Below are positions 17,584-26,456 of a stretch of 64,000 bases of DNA, in pieces. The notes beneath the pieces are model-generated. The model was not told where the DNA came from and searched no databases. It saw only the letters and a list, made by a program, of their open reading frames with translations. The first letter of the stretch is position 1; each line of letters opens with the position of its first letter. Origin of the DNA: JBDGYW01 sp964580055 (GTDB taxonomy: Bacteria > Gemmatimonadota > Gemmatimonadetes > Gemmatimonadales > GWC2-71-9). The stretch lies in assembly GCA_964580055.1 (NCBI GenBank), contig CAZOJI010000003.1:62001-126000 (forward strand), given 5' to 3'. The translations under genes and the position numbers were made by a program.

Positions 17584-18588
17584 TCACGGCGCGCGCCGTG
17601 CAACGGCATGCGCCGGAGCAAAGCCCATGTGCGCTCTGACCCTGGACATCGTATCGCGGGCAATATCACCAGCGCGTTCCGCCCCATCGGCAAGGATGTC
17701 ATTGACGCGCTCGATATCCGCGTTCAGTTCAGAAGCGCGATCTCTCAGCGGTGCTAGCTCGCCTGCAATGTTCTCGGACAGAACTCGCTTGCAGTCCAGG
17801 CACCCCCACCCAGCGGATCGACATTGACCCGCAACATAATTCACCACGTCGGACGGCGAAAAACTCTTGTGGAGCGCATAGATATTGCAAACTTCGGGCG
17901 TTCCCGGATCAGTCTTTTTCACTCGGGCCGGGTCAGTCACAGCAGGGCGCAAGTGTTCCCAAATACTCTCAGGATCCTCCAGTATACCAATCGTATTGCC
18001 CAAGCTCTTGGACATCTTGGCCTGTCCATCCAATCCCAATATGCGTCCCGCATTCGTGAGTTCTGCGCGTGGCTCAGGAAAAAAACCTTCAGCGTAGCGC
18101 GAGTTCCATTTCCGTGCGATCTCGCGCATCAACTCTATGTGCTGAACTTGATCCTCGCCTACGGGAACGATATCCGCCTTGTATATGAGTACGTCAGCTG
18201 CTTGAAGCACAGGGTAGTTGAGAATACCTGCCAGCACACTTTCCTGCCGCTGAGATTTGTCCTTAAATTGGGTCATTCGTTCGAGTTCACCGACGGGTGT
18301 AACTGACGTGAAGACCCATGCAAGCTCGGTGTGCTCTGGTACGTGTGATTGAACGAAGAGTACCGTTCTCACTGGATCTATGCCGGCTGCGAGCAAACCT
18401 ACGGCCATCTGGATAGTGCGGGACTCGAGTTGGTCGATCTCGTAAGCCTGAGTGATGGCATGGTAATCGACGATACAGATGAAGCACTCATGCTCTGACT
18501 GCATCTTGACCCAGTTCTTGACCGCGCCGAGGTAGTTGCCGAGATGCAGTTCACCTGATGGCTGAATTCCCGAAAATACTCTTCCCAT
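17584..18588 (-). CDS. trpS: Tryptophanyl-tRNA synthetase
   Basis: A 334-residue class I synthetase that charges tRNA-Trp. The HIGH motif appears as HLGNYLGA after the diagnostic FSGIQPSGELHLG start. The KMSKS loop is AKMSKSLGNT, and EDQVQHIEL lies in the tryptophan-site region. Length is normal. It is divergent from the inositol-phosphatase gene with only 36 nt between starts, so at least one promoter must overlap coding sequence. Confidence 0.97.
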   Translation of the reverse strand: MGRVFSGIQPSGELHLGNYLGAVKNWVKMQSEHECFICIVDYHAITQAYEIDQLESRTIQMAVGLLAAGIDPVRTVLFVQSHVPEHTELAWVFTSVTPVGELERMTQFKDKSQRQESVLAGILNYPVLQAADVLIYKADIVPVGEDQVQHIELMREIARKWNSRYAEGFFPEPRAELTNAGRILGLDGQAKMSKSLGNTIGILEDPESIWEHLRPAVTDPARVKKTDPGTPEVCNIYALHKSFSPSDVVNYVAGQCRSAGWGCLDCKRVLSENIAGELAPLRDRASELNADIERVNDILADGAERAGDIARDTMSRVRAHMGFAPAHAVARRAP

Positions 18589-18624
18589 GGAACCAAGCTA
18601 TGAATACACGAGAGGGGTCGCAAG

Positions 18625-19425
18625 GTGGATACGAACCGAACCGTTCTTGACTCGGCCGTCAAGGCCGCCAAGCTGGCCGCAGATCACATTAGATCAGTCG
18701 AGCGGCCCGTGAACCCTTCTTCCTGGGAAGAGAAAGGCACCTGCGATTTCGTCACACAAATCGACACTGCGTGTGAGCGCTTGATTGCCGAATTACTGCT
18801 TCGGGAACACCCAGGCTCTGTCGTGATGGGCGAAGAACTCACTCCTGAGGCTGCAGGCACTCCCGATAGTGTCACCTGGATAGTGGATCCACTCGACGGT
18901 ACGATCAACTACCTCCACGACTACGAGGCTTACGCGGTTAGCGTCGCCGCCATGATGGACAACAACTTGATAGCTGGCGTTGTAGTCGATGTCACCAGAG
19001 AACGCATCTACCACGGCACTGCCGGCGGAGGTGCTTGGTGTGACGGGCGTCGCCTACGCGTCTCAACTTCGGAGGAGCCCGCCCTTGCTCTCATAGGCAC
19101 TGGCTTCCCCTTCAAGGTACGAGACATGCTCCCGCAATACTTGCGACAGTTCACAAACATACTCACTTCCACCAGCGGCATTCGTCGTGCCGGTTCGGCC
19201 GCTCTCGACCTCGCAGACTTGGCATCAGGTAGATTGGATGGGTTCTGGGAACTGTCACTCGCACCTTGGGATGTCGCTGCGGGGACCTTGCTTGTGAGGG
19301 AAGCCGGCGGAGTCGTGACTGACACAGCTGGACACGACGCTGTTGTTCGCCAGGGACCTATTGTCGCTGGAAACCCGAAGATCCACACTTGGCTCTTGAA
19401 TGTGCTGAAGCGCGATTTGGGTTGA
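18625..19425 (+). CDS. suhB: Inositol monophosphatase family protein
   Basis: A 266-residue Mg-dependent phosphatase of the IMPase/SuhB/CysQ superfamily. The metal site is visible: the GEE motif (VVMGEELTPE), WIVDPLDGTINYLH and the C-terminal WDVAAGTLLVREAGG. The start is GTG with GAGAGGGG upstream. The likely substrate is myo-inositol-1-phosphate or a related sugar phosphate; SuhB proteins also bind Nus antitermination factors in proteobacteria, which cannot be tested here. It converges with map 36 nt downstream. Confidence 0.9.
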   Translation: MDTNRTVLDSAVKAAKLAADHIRSVERPVNPSSWEEKGTCDFVTQIDTACERLIAELLLREHPGSVVMGEELTPEAAGTPDSVTWIVDPLDGTINYLHDYEAYAVSVAAMMDNNLIAGVVVDVTRERIYHGTAGGGAWCDGRRLRVSTSEEPALALIGTGFPFKVRDMLPQYLRQFTNILTSTSGIRRAGSAALDLADLASGRLDGFWELSLAPWDVAAGTLLVREAGGVVTDTAGHDAVVRQGPIVAGNPKIHTWLLNVLKRDLG

Positions 19426-19461
19426 GATAGCTTCAACGCGACCTTTGACGCAACAGCCGGC

Positions 19462-20217
19462 TCACTGCCGCGAAGTGAGGATGCGTGGCCCTTCGGGCGT
19501 CATCAAGACAGTGTGTTCAAAGTGCGCCGAAAGCGAACCGTCAGCCGTTACAATAGTCCAATTGTCGTCCAGGGTCCTGGTCTCCGCACCACCGGCGTTG
19601 ACCATAGGCTCGATCGCGAGGGTCATGCCGGCAACCAGACGAGCGCCTCGTTTGGGCAGCCCAAAGTTCGGGACCTGGGGTTCCTCGTGGAACTTCGCGC
19701 CAATCCCGTGTCCGACTAGATCTCGGACAATGCTGAATCCGGCACCTTCGGCCACCTCCTGCACCGCGTGACCGATGTCTCCAACGTGATTGTCCACAGT
19801 TGCGGCACTTATACCAGCTTGGAGCGCCTGGTCGGTCGTGTCAAGCAGCTGTTCCGTGTCATCCGAGATCTCACCCACTGCCACAGTCATCGCCGAGTCG
19901 GCGTGTAGACCGTCCAAGAAAACGCCACAATCGATGCTCAGAATGTCTCCAGCCTCGAGAACGCGGCCCTTGGAGGGAATGCCGTGAACGATCTCGTTGT
20001 TGATCGAAGTACACAGAGATTTCGGAAATCCGTACAGCCCTTTGAATGACGGCTTCGCTCCCGAATGACTGCGAATGAACTCCTCGGCCAGTCCGTCTAG
20101 TTCCGCCGTATTCACGCCAGGTGAGACCCTCTTCGTCACCATGACCAGAGTGTTGGCCAAGATCTTACCAGCCGCGGCCATTGCATCGATCTCACGAGTT
20201 GATTTGATCGTGATCAT
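19462..20217 (-). CDS. map: Methionine aminopeptidase, type I
   Basis: A 251-residue enzyme that removes the initiator methionine. The five metal ligands are recognisable: Asp in LSIDCGVFLDG and in GLHADSAMT, His in LVGHGIGAKFHEEPQVPN, Glu in LAIEPMVN and a C-terminal Glu in AHFEHTVL. It lies 177 nt after secY. In many bacteria adk comes between secY and map; here that space is non-coding. It is the last gene of the long ribosomal block. Confidence 0.96.
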   Translation of the reverse strand: MITIKSTREIDAMAAAGKILANTLVMVTKRVSPGVNTAELDGLAEEFIRSHSGAKPSFKGLYGFPKSLCTSINNEIVHGIPSKGRVLEAGDILSIDCGVFLDGLHADSAMTVAVGEISDDTEQLLDTTDQALQAGISAATVDNHVGDIGHAVQEVAEGAGFSIVRDLVGHGIGAKFHEEPQVPNFGLPKRGARLVAGMTLAIEPMVNAGGAETRTLDDNWTIVTADGSLSAHFEHTVLMTPEGPRILTSRQ

Positions 20218-20394
20218 GATCCGGGATTCTCCGGCGGAACTTCAACTCCGAGTGTCAACCATGTGAAGTGTGAGATTGAAAGCACAGAGCGCACGCCCCC
20301 CGACAGGGAGACGTATCTCAGACCGAGGAGGGTTTGGGGGGGCAAACTCATGTTCAAGCGCATTTCCCGCCATGCGAGTGGCCGCGGGCGACGA

Positions 20395-21705
20395 CTACAT
20401 GTAACGCCGTCTACCGCGGAATTTGACTCGGCCGTGCTTCATGAAGTCATCGTAATGACGCAGCTGTGCGTGTTGTTGCACCTGCACCCAGGTGTCGAGC
20501 GCTACGCCCACTACGATCAGGAGTGCCGTTCCACCAAAATGGAATGGAACGTTGAACGTGTTGAATACGAAGAACGGCAACAGTGCTATAAGAGTTAGGA
20601 AAACGGAGCCAGGCAGCGTCACGCGAGTCAAAACTTCATCGATGTAGTCGGCTGTAGCCGCACCGGGCCTAACTCCCGGAATGAAACCGCCTTGTTTCTT
20701 GAGATTCTCCGCGATATCCACTGGGTTGAAAATGATGGACGTGTAAAAATAGGTAAAAAAGATTATCAACAGTGCATACGACGTGTAGTAAACACCGGTC
20801 CCCGGACGAAACGCATCTGACATGGCGCGCAACCATGGGAGATCACTGAACACGGCTACAGTGCCCGGAACGATTATTAGGGCCTGCGCGAAGATGATCG
20901 GCATGACGCCGGCCGAGTTGATCCGGATTGGTATGAAAGTTTTCTGCCCTTCACGTATTCTGCCACGTCCCATGACCTTGCGCGGTATCTGAATGGGAAT
21001 CCTACGTGCCGCAACCGTGACCGCCACAACACCCGCTATTATGCCGACCATTACTGCACCCAGCACGAGTAGCTTGGGGAAGTTGATCACTCCCGTCTGT
21101 AAAAAGTCTATGGTTCGGAAGATGCCGGGCCACATACCTTCCATGATCGAGAAGAAGATCAGGAGGCTCATGCCGTTGCCGATGCCACGCTCCGTGATCT
21201 GCTCTCCCAGCCACATGACTAGCACTGCACCCGTGGTCAGAGTCAAGACAGTCAACATACGGAACCCGAGACCCGGGAACGTCACAGCTCCCTGTCCTTC
21301 AGCGAACATGGCGAAGCTGTAAGCCTGACCCAGTGATAGGACAACGGTCAGGTACCTTGTCCACTGGGTGATCTTCTTTCGGCCCTCCTCTTCTTTTTGC
21401 AGCTTCTCCACCATCGGGAACACCGCGCCGGCCAGCTGGAACATGATCGATGCCGAGATATAGGGCATGATGCCCAGAGCCAACACGGTTGCCCGTGACA
21501 GTCCGCCCCCAACGAACATGTCGTATACGCCGAATAGCGTTTGTCCAGCCTGATTGCGAATGAAATCTGCGAGGACCTGCACATCCACACCCGGCGTTGC
21601 GACGTGGGCGCCGCCTCTGTATATGGCGAGGACCATGAGCGTGAAGAGGAGCTTCTCTTTAAGCTCAGGAACTGCAAAGAGATTGGGAATACGCGGTGCC
21701 GTCAT
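20395..21705 (-). CDS. secY: Preprotein translocase channel subunit SecY
   Basis: A 436-residue inner-membrane protein with about ten hydrophobic helices, the protein-conducting channel with SecE. The N terminus (PELKEKLLFTLMVLAIYRGGAHV), FVGGGLSRATVLALGIMPYISASIM and the conserved loop QIPRKVMGRGRIREGQKTF are characteristic. It starts 3 nt after the rplO stop, the usual spc-operon position. Length is typical. Confidence 0.97.
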   Translation of the reverse strand: MTAPRIPNLFAVPELKEKLLFTLMVLAIYRGGAHVATPGVDVQVLADFIRNQAGQTLFGVYDMFVGGGLSRATVLALGIMPYISASIMFQLAGAVFPMVEKLQKEEEGRKKITQWTRYLTVVLSLGQAYSFAMFAEGQGAVTFPGLGFRMLTVLTLTTGAVLVMWLGEQITERGIGNGMSLLIFFSIMEGMWPGIFRTIDFLQTGVINFPKLLVLGAVMVGIIAGVVAVTVAARRIPIQIPRKVMGRGRIREGQKTFIPIRINSAGVMPIIFAQALIIVPGTVAVFSDLPWLRAMSDAFRPGTGVYYTSYALLIIFFTYFYTSIIFNPVDIAENLKKQGGFIPGVRPGAATADYIDEVLTRVTLPGSVFLTLIALLPFFVFNTFNVPFHFGGTALLIVVGVALDTWVQVQQHAQLRHYDDFMKHGRVKFRGRRRYM

Positions 21706-21708
21706 CTC

Positions 21709-22161
21709 TTAGGCCTCGATGCGGCCGCCGGCCTGTTCGATTTTAGATTGGGCGGTCTTGGATACGAGACACGACTTGATGGTGAGCGCACGCTCAATGT
21801 CACCCGTTCCGAGGATCTTCACCGGCCGTTTCACTGTACTGACCAAGCCAGCCTCCAAGAGAACCGCGGGTGTAACAACATCTTCGGAAACATCCTCCAA
21901 ATCGCGAAGGTTTACGACTTGGTTCGGGACGCGAAACGGATTGGTGAACCCCCTCTTCGGCACTCGCCTGATCAAAGGCATCTGGCCACCCTCGAATCCA
22001 GGGCGTACATTCCCGCTCGTTCGCGACCGCTGTCCCTTGTGACCCCGACCGGAAGTTTTGCCGAGGTTCGAGCCTCGTCCTCGGCCTTTTCGTTTGGGTT
22101 GCTTGTTCGCCCCGGCTGGGGCCTTCAGGTTATGCAATCCTAGTTTAGGCGTCTCAGCCAT
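21709..22161 (-). CDS. rplO: 50S ribosomal protein L15
   Basis: A 150-residue large-subunit protein. The N-terminal basic, glycine-rich extension (RKGRGRGSNLGKTSGRGHKGQ) is the L15 hallmark, followed by GFEGGQMPL. The start is the ATG at 22161, preceded by GAGGA; an in-frame ATG 7 codons upstream lacks support and lies deep in rpmD. It overlaps the end of rpmD by 8 nt. Confidence 0.96.
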   Translation of the reverse strand: MAETPKLGLHNLKAPAGANKQPKRKGRGRGSNLGKTSGRGHKGQRSRTSGNVRPGFEGGQMPLIRRVPKRGFTNPFRVPNQVVNLRDLEDVSEDVVTPAVLLEAGLVSTVKRPVKILGTGDIERALTIKSCLVSKTAQSKIEQAGGRIEA

Positions 22162-22471
22162 TTGAATCCTCGGGCGTGACACTGACTAGATAATGAACGC
22201 TCCGCAGCATCCCTCTGATCGATGGGTTGTCGGTCACCACCACCTCGTCCTGATGATGTTTCAGCCCCAAGGCAATGAGAGTGCGCCTCATGCGCCATGG
22301 ATGCCGGATACCCGACCTCACCTGACGAACGCGGAGGCGTTGTGCTTTCGCCGCCTTCTTCTTCGGCTTCGTCTTTGCGGTCTTTTTCGTGGCCGTCCCT
22401 TCAGTGACGGAATCCCTATCCTGGTCCTCTTCGTCCCCAGCGTCTACTTCTTTCATGGGCTCACTGGACAT
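22154..22471 (-). CDS. rpmD: 50S ribosomal protein L30 with a long N-terminal extension
   Basis: A 105-residue protein. The last 60 residues are a normal L30 (RLRVRQVRSGIRHPWRMRRT, then LGLKHHQDEVVV and MLRSVHYLVSV). The first 44 are an acidic stretch followed by a Lys/Ala-rich stretch (KKTAKTKPKKKAAKAQ) that standard bacterial L30 (about 60 residues) lacks. There is no internal ATG just ahead of the core that would give a short L30, and the frame starts within the end of rpsE, so the extension is probably translated. Confidence 0.9.
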   Translation of the reverse strand: MSSEPMKEVDAGDEEDQDRDSVTEGTATKKTAKTKPKKKAAKAQRLRVRQVRSGIRHPWRMRRTLIALGLKHHQDEVVVTDNPSIRGMLRSVHYLVSVTPEDSNG

Positions 22472-23027
22472 TCTCCGTCTCCTTCTCGCGCTGTCTGGGC
22501 CGGTAATCTATCTCGGAAACGTCCATCCGGCGCTCCCTCGCGATTATGTCCGGTGTTATCAGGCGGTGAAGGCCATCCACTGTCGCCCATACCACATTGA
22601 GCGCATTCGGCGATCCGAGCGACTTGGTGAGGATATCAGTAATGCCCGCGCACTCGAGAACCGCTCTCACAGGTCCTCCTGCGATAACTCCGGTTCCTGA
22701 CGAGGCAGGCTTGAGGAGCACTCTCCCGGCACCATGCCTACCGATTATCTCATGGGGAATCGTTGTACCGGCCAAAGGGATCTCTCGCATATTGCGTCTT
22801 GCTGCATCGACCGCCTTTCGCACAGTCTCAGACACTTCATTGGCTTTTCCCATGCCCACGCCGAGGTTGCCAGCACCATCGCCTACCGCCACGAGTGCGT
22901 TGAAGGAGAATCGGCGACCACCCTTTACCACCTTGGCAACGCGGTTGATCGCTATCACGTTTTCGACGAACTCCGACTCTTGCTCGCGCTTCTCCCGCCT
23001 TGCACCGCGTCCTTTGTCTTGTGCCAT
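22461..23027 (-). CDS. rpsE: 30S ribosomal protein S5
   Basis: A 188-residue small-subunit protein involved in decoding accuracy. The S5 double-stranded-RNA-binding core (ENVIAINRVAKVVKGGRRFSF, VGDGAGNLGVGMGKANEV) and the C-terminal GSPNALNVVWATVDGL are clear. The start is the ATG at 23027 with AGGA close upstream; the longer frame to 23069 runs into rplR and lacks support. Confidence 0.97.
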   Translation of the reverse strand: MAQDKGRGARREKREQESEFVENVIAINRVAKVVKGGRRFSFNALVAVGDGAGNLGVGMGKANEVSETVRKAVDAARRNMREIPLAGTTIPHEIIGRHGAGRVLLKPASSGTGVIAGGPVRAVLECAGITDILTKSLGSPNALNVVWATVDGLHRLITPDIIARERRMDVSEIDYRPRQREKETENVQ

Positions 23028-23031
23028 ATTC

Positions 23032-23403
23032 CTAAAACTCCAATCCGCCGTCGCGAGCGCCTTCGGCAACTGCCTTCACACGTCCATGATAGAGGTACCC
23101 TCCCCTATCGAATACGGCTCGTGAGATTCCGAGTTCTTTGGCACGCGCAGCGATAGACTTGCCGACGGCGAAGGCTGCCCCGACCTTGCCCTCCCCTTCC
23201 GGCTTCAAATCTGGAGACAGGTCGCTCGCACCCGCCAGAGTATGCCCGGTCTCGTCGTCGATGAGCTGAGCGTAAGTGTGCTTGAGCGACCGAAAGACAA
23301 CTATCCTGGGACGTTCGCTGGAACCGTTGATCTTCCTTCGTACGCGCAGATGTCGCCTATAACGACGGTCACGTTGTGTTTTTGGCCTCCTGATCGACCT
23401 CAT
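23032..23403 (-). CDS. rplR: 50S ribosomal protein L18
   Basis: A 123-residue 5S-rRNA-binding protein. The N-terminal basic region (RRHLRVRRKINGSSERPR), VFRSLKHTYAQLIDDETG and the C-terminal VFDRGGYLYHGRVKAVAEGARDGGLEF fit L18 exactly in length and order. It overlaps rplF by 4 nt and precedes rpsE by 4 nt. Confidence 0.97.
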   Translation of the reverse strand: MRSIRRPKTQRDRRYRRHLRVRRKINGSSERPRIVVFRSLKHTYAQLIDDETGHTLAGASDLSPDLKPEGEGKVGAAFAVGKSIAARAKELGISRAVFDRGGYLYHGRVKAVAEGARDGGLEF

Positions 23404-23942
23404 GCTTTCGCTCCCGTCTTGCCTGCCTTGCGGCGGACATACTCGCCTTCGTAGCGAATCCCCTTGCCCTTGTACGGCTCGGGGGGACGCACTTTGCGAA
23501 TCTCTGCGGCGGCCTGACCGACGGACTCCTTATCGATTCCCTCAACCTTGACTTTGGTCGGTGCTTCAACCAACACGGCAACGCCCTTCGGCGGCGAGTA
23601 GTCCACTGGATGTGAGTACCCTACAAGGAGCCGGATACCGGAATCCGTGGCCTCGGCTCGATAGCCTACACCCTGTATCTCCAATATCTTGCTGAACCCG
23701 GAGGTCACTCCACCAACCATGTTGTTGAGCAGACTCCGCGTAAGTCCGTGTAGTGCGCGGTGACGCTTCTGATCCGATGGCCGGGTAACGACAATTCGAT
23801 CGTCTTCGATCCCGATGATCATCTCGGGATGGAGTGTTCGGTTCAGCTCCCCCTTGGGCCCCTTCACCGTGACGTGCGAGCCATCGAGTGTTACAGTCAC
23901 TCCTGCGGGAATCGCCACCGGCAACTTTCCGATTCGAGACAT
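23400..23942 (-). CDS. rplF: 50S ribosomal protein L6
   Basis: A 180-residue protein near the factor-binding site. It shows MSRIGKLPVAIPAGV, VKGPKGELNR, then LLNNMVGGVTSGFSKILEI and the C-terminal signature PEPYKGKGIRYEGE. Length is standard. It lies 9 nt after rpsH. Confidence 0.97.
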   Translation of the reverse strand: MSRIGKLPVAIPAGVTVTLDGSHVTVKGPKGELNRTLHPEMIIGIEDDRIVVTRPSDQKRHRALHGLTRSLLNNMVGGVTSGFSKILEIQGVGYRAEATDSGIRLLVGYSHPVDYSPPKGVAVLVEAPTKVKVEGIDKESVGQAAAEIRKVRPPEPYKGKGIRYEGEYVRRKAGKTGAKA

Positions 23943-23951
23943 AACGGCCTC

Positions 23952-24347
23952 CTACCAGACTACTGCCACGAGTTCGCCGCCTACCCTGGCGCGGCGAGCG
24001 TCGCGGTCGCTCATGACACCCTGAGGCGTCGAGAGAATCGCCATTCCCAAACCGTTCTTGACGCGTGGGATTTCTTTGAGCTTGACGTACCGACGCAACC
24101 CCGGCCTCGACACGCGTCTCACTTCACGTATGACAGATTCATCATCGTGGTACATCAAGAAGATGCGCAATCGCCCGTGAGCACCATCGTCCAGTACCTT
24201 GAAGTCTTTAATGTAATGGTTCTCACGCAGCAGTCGCGCGATCTCTGTCTTGAAATTCGACACCGGTATGTCCACTCGCTTGTGCCCCGCCCTACCGGCG
24301 TTGCGGATGCGAGTCAGCATATCGGCGACTGGGTCAGTCATACTCAT
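23952..24347 (-). CDS. rpsH: 30S ribosomal protein S8
   Basis: A 131-residue protein that binds 16S rRNA helix 21 and in E. coli represses the spc operon. The start chosen is the ATG at 24347 (MSMTDPVADMLTRIRNA), the usual S8 N terminus; the frame is open to 24533 through rpsN. No clear ribosome binding site is present, and an ATG two codons on is equally possible. The C terminus GVMSDRDARRARVGGELVAVVW is diagnostic. Confidence 0.96.
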   Translation of the reverse strand: MSMTDPVADMLTRIRNAGRAGHKRVDIPVSNFKTEIARLLRENHYIKDFKVLDDGAHGRLRIFLMYHDDESVIREVRRVSRPGLRRYVKLKEIPRVKNGLGMAILSTPQGVMSDRDARRARVGGELVAVVW

Positions 24348-24366
24348 ATGGTCGGACCCGGCCCTT

Positions 24367-24552
24367 TCACCAGCTGGCTTTGCGGACTCCGGGGATCTCA
24401 CCCCGAAGAGCCAATTCTCTGAAACAGATTCGGCACACGCCGAACTTCCTGAGATATCCTCGACGCCTACCACAGCGCTGGCATCGATTGTATCTTCGCA
24501 CGTCGAAACGCGGTTTACGTTTCGCCTTCTCAACGAGGCACTTCTTCGCCAT
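24367..24552 (-). CDS. rpsN: 30S ribosomal protein S14, zinc-binding (type Z)
   Basis: A 61-residue S14 of the short zinc form. Two CxxC pairs (RCQRCGRR and GVCRICFRELA) bind one zinc. The conserved C terminus GEIPGVRKASW is intact. It sits in the normal spc position between rplE and rpsH. Confidence 0.97.
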   Translation of the reverse strand: MAKKCLVEKAKRKPRFDVRRYNRCQRCGRRRGYLRKFGVCRICFRELALRGEIPGVRKASW

Positions 24553-24563
24553 TGGAGCGTCCC

Positions 24564-25199
24564 CTATCCAATCTGTACTGTAGTCAGACCACGGAAGGGC
24601 ATACCTAGTTCTCGCAGCAGTGCCAAACCGACGTCATCCTTGTCAGCCGTAGTGACAAATGTGATATCCATCCCGTGAATCTTCTCGACCTTGTCGTAGT
24701 CGATCTCTGGGAATACCATCTGTTCCTTGATGCCAACCGAGTAGTTTCCGCGTCCATCCATCGAGTTGGTCGAAAACCCGCGGAAATCCCGGATTCTGGG
24801 CACAGTAACGCTTATGAACCTGTCGAGAAACTCCCACATTTTCGGACCGCGCAGCGTAACGGTTGCTCCGACAGGCATCCCTGTGCGTAGAGAGAAGTTC
24901 GAAATCGCCTTCTTGGCGCGCGTAACGACCGGTCGCTGTCCGGCAATGACTGCCAATTCGGATACAACCGCATCCAGCTGCTTGGGATTCTTTTGCGCAT
25001 CGCCAAGCCCGACGTTCAGAGTGATCTTAACGAGCCGAGGAGCCTCGTGCGGGTTCTCGAAACCGAACTCCTTCGACAACTTCGGACACACCGTCCTCTT
25101 GTAATACTCGAAGAGACGTGGCGGCGGCGCTGGTTCACTCGTCTGAGTCTCTGCAGCCTCGGTGTCTTCCGGTTGCTTCTTGTTCTTCGATTTTGCCAT
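24564..25199 (-). CDS. rplE: 50S ribosomal protein L5 with N-terminal extension
   Basis: A 211-residue 5S-rRNA-binding protein. The core (LFEYYKRTVCPKLSKEFG, ITLNVGLGDAQKN, AKKAISNFSLRTGMPVGATVTLRG, DMTFVTTA-like end) is standard. About 27 extra residues rich in Lys, Glu, Thr and Pro precede it; most L5 are about 180 residues. Start: ATG at 25199, or a GTG at 25208 that overlaps the rplX stop (GTGA) and adds three residues. Confidence 0.95.
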   Translation of the reverse strand: MAKSKNKKQPEDTEAAETQTSEPAPPPRLFEYYKRTVCPKLSKEFGFENPHEAPRLVKITLNVGLGDAQKNPKQLDAVVSELAVIAGQRPVVTRAKKAISNFSLRTGMPVGATVTLRGPKMWEFLDRFISVTVPRIRDFRGFSTNSMDGRGNYSVGIKEQMVFPEIDYDKVEKIHGMDITFVTTADKDDVGLALLRELGMPFRGLTTVQIG

Positions 25200-25204
25200 A
25201 CTGT

Positions 25205-25585
25205 TCACCGGTTCCGGGGAATCGGTTGCTCTGATTTCTTACTCAGCCTCTCAACCGTCCCATCTTTGTCCTTCTGGCGGCGTACCCTGGTCGGTTCACC
25301 CGTCTTCGGATCGAGCAGCATCACATTTGAAGCGTCAATCGGCGCCGGGTAGTGGATGATGCCTCCGTCGTCCTGGCCCGAATCGCGCTTGTGCTTAGTG
25401 ATAACGTTTACATCCTCGACCACGACTTTGCCTTTCTTGGGAAGTACTCTGATGACGGTGCCTTCGGTGCCCGCATCTTCACCCGTCATTACACGAACTC
25501 GGTCTCCTCTGGTGATCACCATCTTCTGTCGCTTAGCCGAACCCGCCCCCTGGGCGCTTCTGGTCATGCTTCGCCTGCCTCGCAT
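25205..25585 (-). CDS. rplX: 50S ribosomal protein L24
   Basis: A 126-residue assembly-initiating protein with the KOW motif (ITRGDRVRVMTGEDAGTEGTV) and VVEDVNVITKHKR. The start ATG at 25585 has GGAGGTG inside the end of rplN; an ATG at 25567 is an alternative. It carries a basic N-terminal tail and a charged C-terminal tail and is longer than the usual 100-105 residues. Confidence 0.95.
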   Translation of the reverse strand: MRGRRSMTRSAQGAGSAKRQKMVITRGDRVRVMTGEDAGTEGTVIRVLPKKGKVVVEDVNVITKHKRDSGQDDGGIIHYPAPIDASNVMLLDPKTGEPTRVRRQKDKDGTVERLSKKSEQPIPRNR

Positions 25586-25588
25586 CTT

Positions 25589-25957
25589 CTAGAGCACCTC
25601 CGGCGCGAGCGACACGATCTTCATGAACCGCTTCTCGCGCAGCTCTCGACCCACGGGCCCGAATATTCGGGTCGCCCGGGGCTCGCGAGCATCGTTGATC
25701 AGGACTGCTGCGTTGTCGTCAAACCGGATATAGCTACCGTCCTTGCGGCGGGTCTCCTTTGCAGTCCTCACAATCACGGCTCTCACCACATCACCGCGTT
25801 TCACCTGCCCCGAAGGCAGGGCGTCCTTGATAGTAACGACGACTATGTCGCCGAGACCGGCATACCGTCGCCGGCTGCCACCCAACACCCGAACCACCAA
25901 CGCCTTCTTGGCACCGGAGTTGTCGGCAATCTTGAGCATCGATTCCTGTTGGACCAC
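25589..25957 (-). CDS. rplN: 50S ribosomal protein L14
   Basis: A 122-residue intersubunit-bridge protein with the GTG start preceded by GGGAGGAC. Signatures are QQESMLKIADNSGAKKALVV, DIVVVTIKDALP and the C-terminal FGPVGRELREKRFMKIVSLAPEVL. Length is exact for the family. Confidence 0.97.
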   Translation of the reverse strand: MVQQESMLKIADNSGAKKALVVRVLGGSRRRYAGLGDIVVVTIKDALPSGQVKRGDVVRAVIVRTAKETRRKDGSYIRFDDNAAVLINDAREPRATRIFGPVGRELREKRFMKIVSLAPEVL

Positions 25958-25968
25958 AGACGTCCTCC

Positions 25969-26235
25969 CTACTCGGCTCGCGTCACGACTTCGACGACCC
26001 GCCAGCGCTTCGTCTTAGACAGAGGACGCGTTTCCATGATGCGAACGGTGTCACCCGCCCTGGCGTCGTACTCGTCGTGGGCGCTCACGTTCTTGGTTCG
26101 CGTAATCCGCTTGCCATAAAGCGCGTGCGCGAACCGGCGTGTGAGCTTGACCACTACCGTTTTGTCCATCCTGTCGCTGACTACAATGCCCGTCCGCACC
26201 TTTCGTTGTGCACGGGTGTTTGTGTCCTGACTCAT
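25969..26235 (-). CDS. rpsQ: 30S ribosomal protein S17
   Basis: An 88-residue OB-fold protein that binds 16S rRNA. It shows RTGIVVSDRMDKTVVVKLTR, YGKRITRTKN and GDTVRIMETRPLSKTKRWRVVEV, all typical. Its start overlaps the rpmC stop by 4 nt. Confidence 0.97.
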   Translation of the reverse strand: MSQDTNTRAQRKVRTGIVVSDRMDKTVVVKLTRRFAHALYGKRITRTKNVSAHDEYDARAGDTVRIMETRPLSKTKRWRVVEVVTRAE

Positions 26236-26453
26236 GGCTCCGTCCTCTCGCGGAGTATCGTCATCATGCGTGCCAAATTGCGGCGCATCACCCTGAACTG
26301 AAGCGGGTTGTCGACGGTCTCAGTTGCGGATCTGAATTTCAAGCGGAACTGAGCTTCCTTGAGGCGTTCGATCTCCTCTTGCAGTTCCGCTGTCTCGAGC
26401 TCTCGTAGCTGTGCAGGCTCGAGCGGTCTGTGTTCTGCATCCTTCAACGCCAT
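26232..26453 (-). CDS. rpmC: 50S ribosomal protein L29
   Basis: A 73-residue two-helix protein at the exit tunnel. ELQEEIERLKEAQFRLKFRSAT and NPLQFRVMRRNLARMMTILRER match the L29 pattern. It lies between rplP and rpsQ as usual. Confidence 0.96.
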   Translation of the reverse strand: MALKDAEHRPLEPAQLRELETAELQEEIERLKEAQFRLKFRSATETVDNPLQFRVMRRNLARMMTILRERTEP

Positions 26454-26456
26454 AGC

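Noticed and set aside
20218..20394. TTGACA box and a run of seven C (minus strand) between secY and map
   Set aside because: TTGACA has no -10 element at 16-18 nt and the region encodes neither adk nor rpmJ; no feature could be supported.
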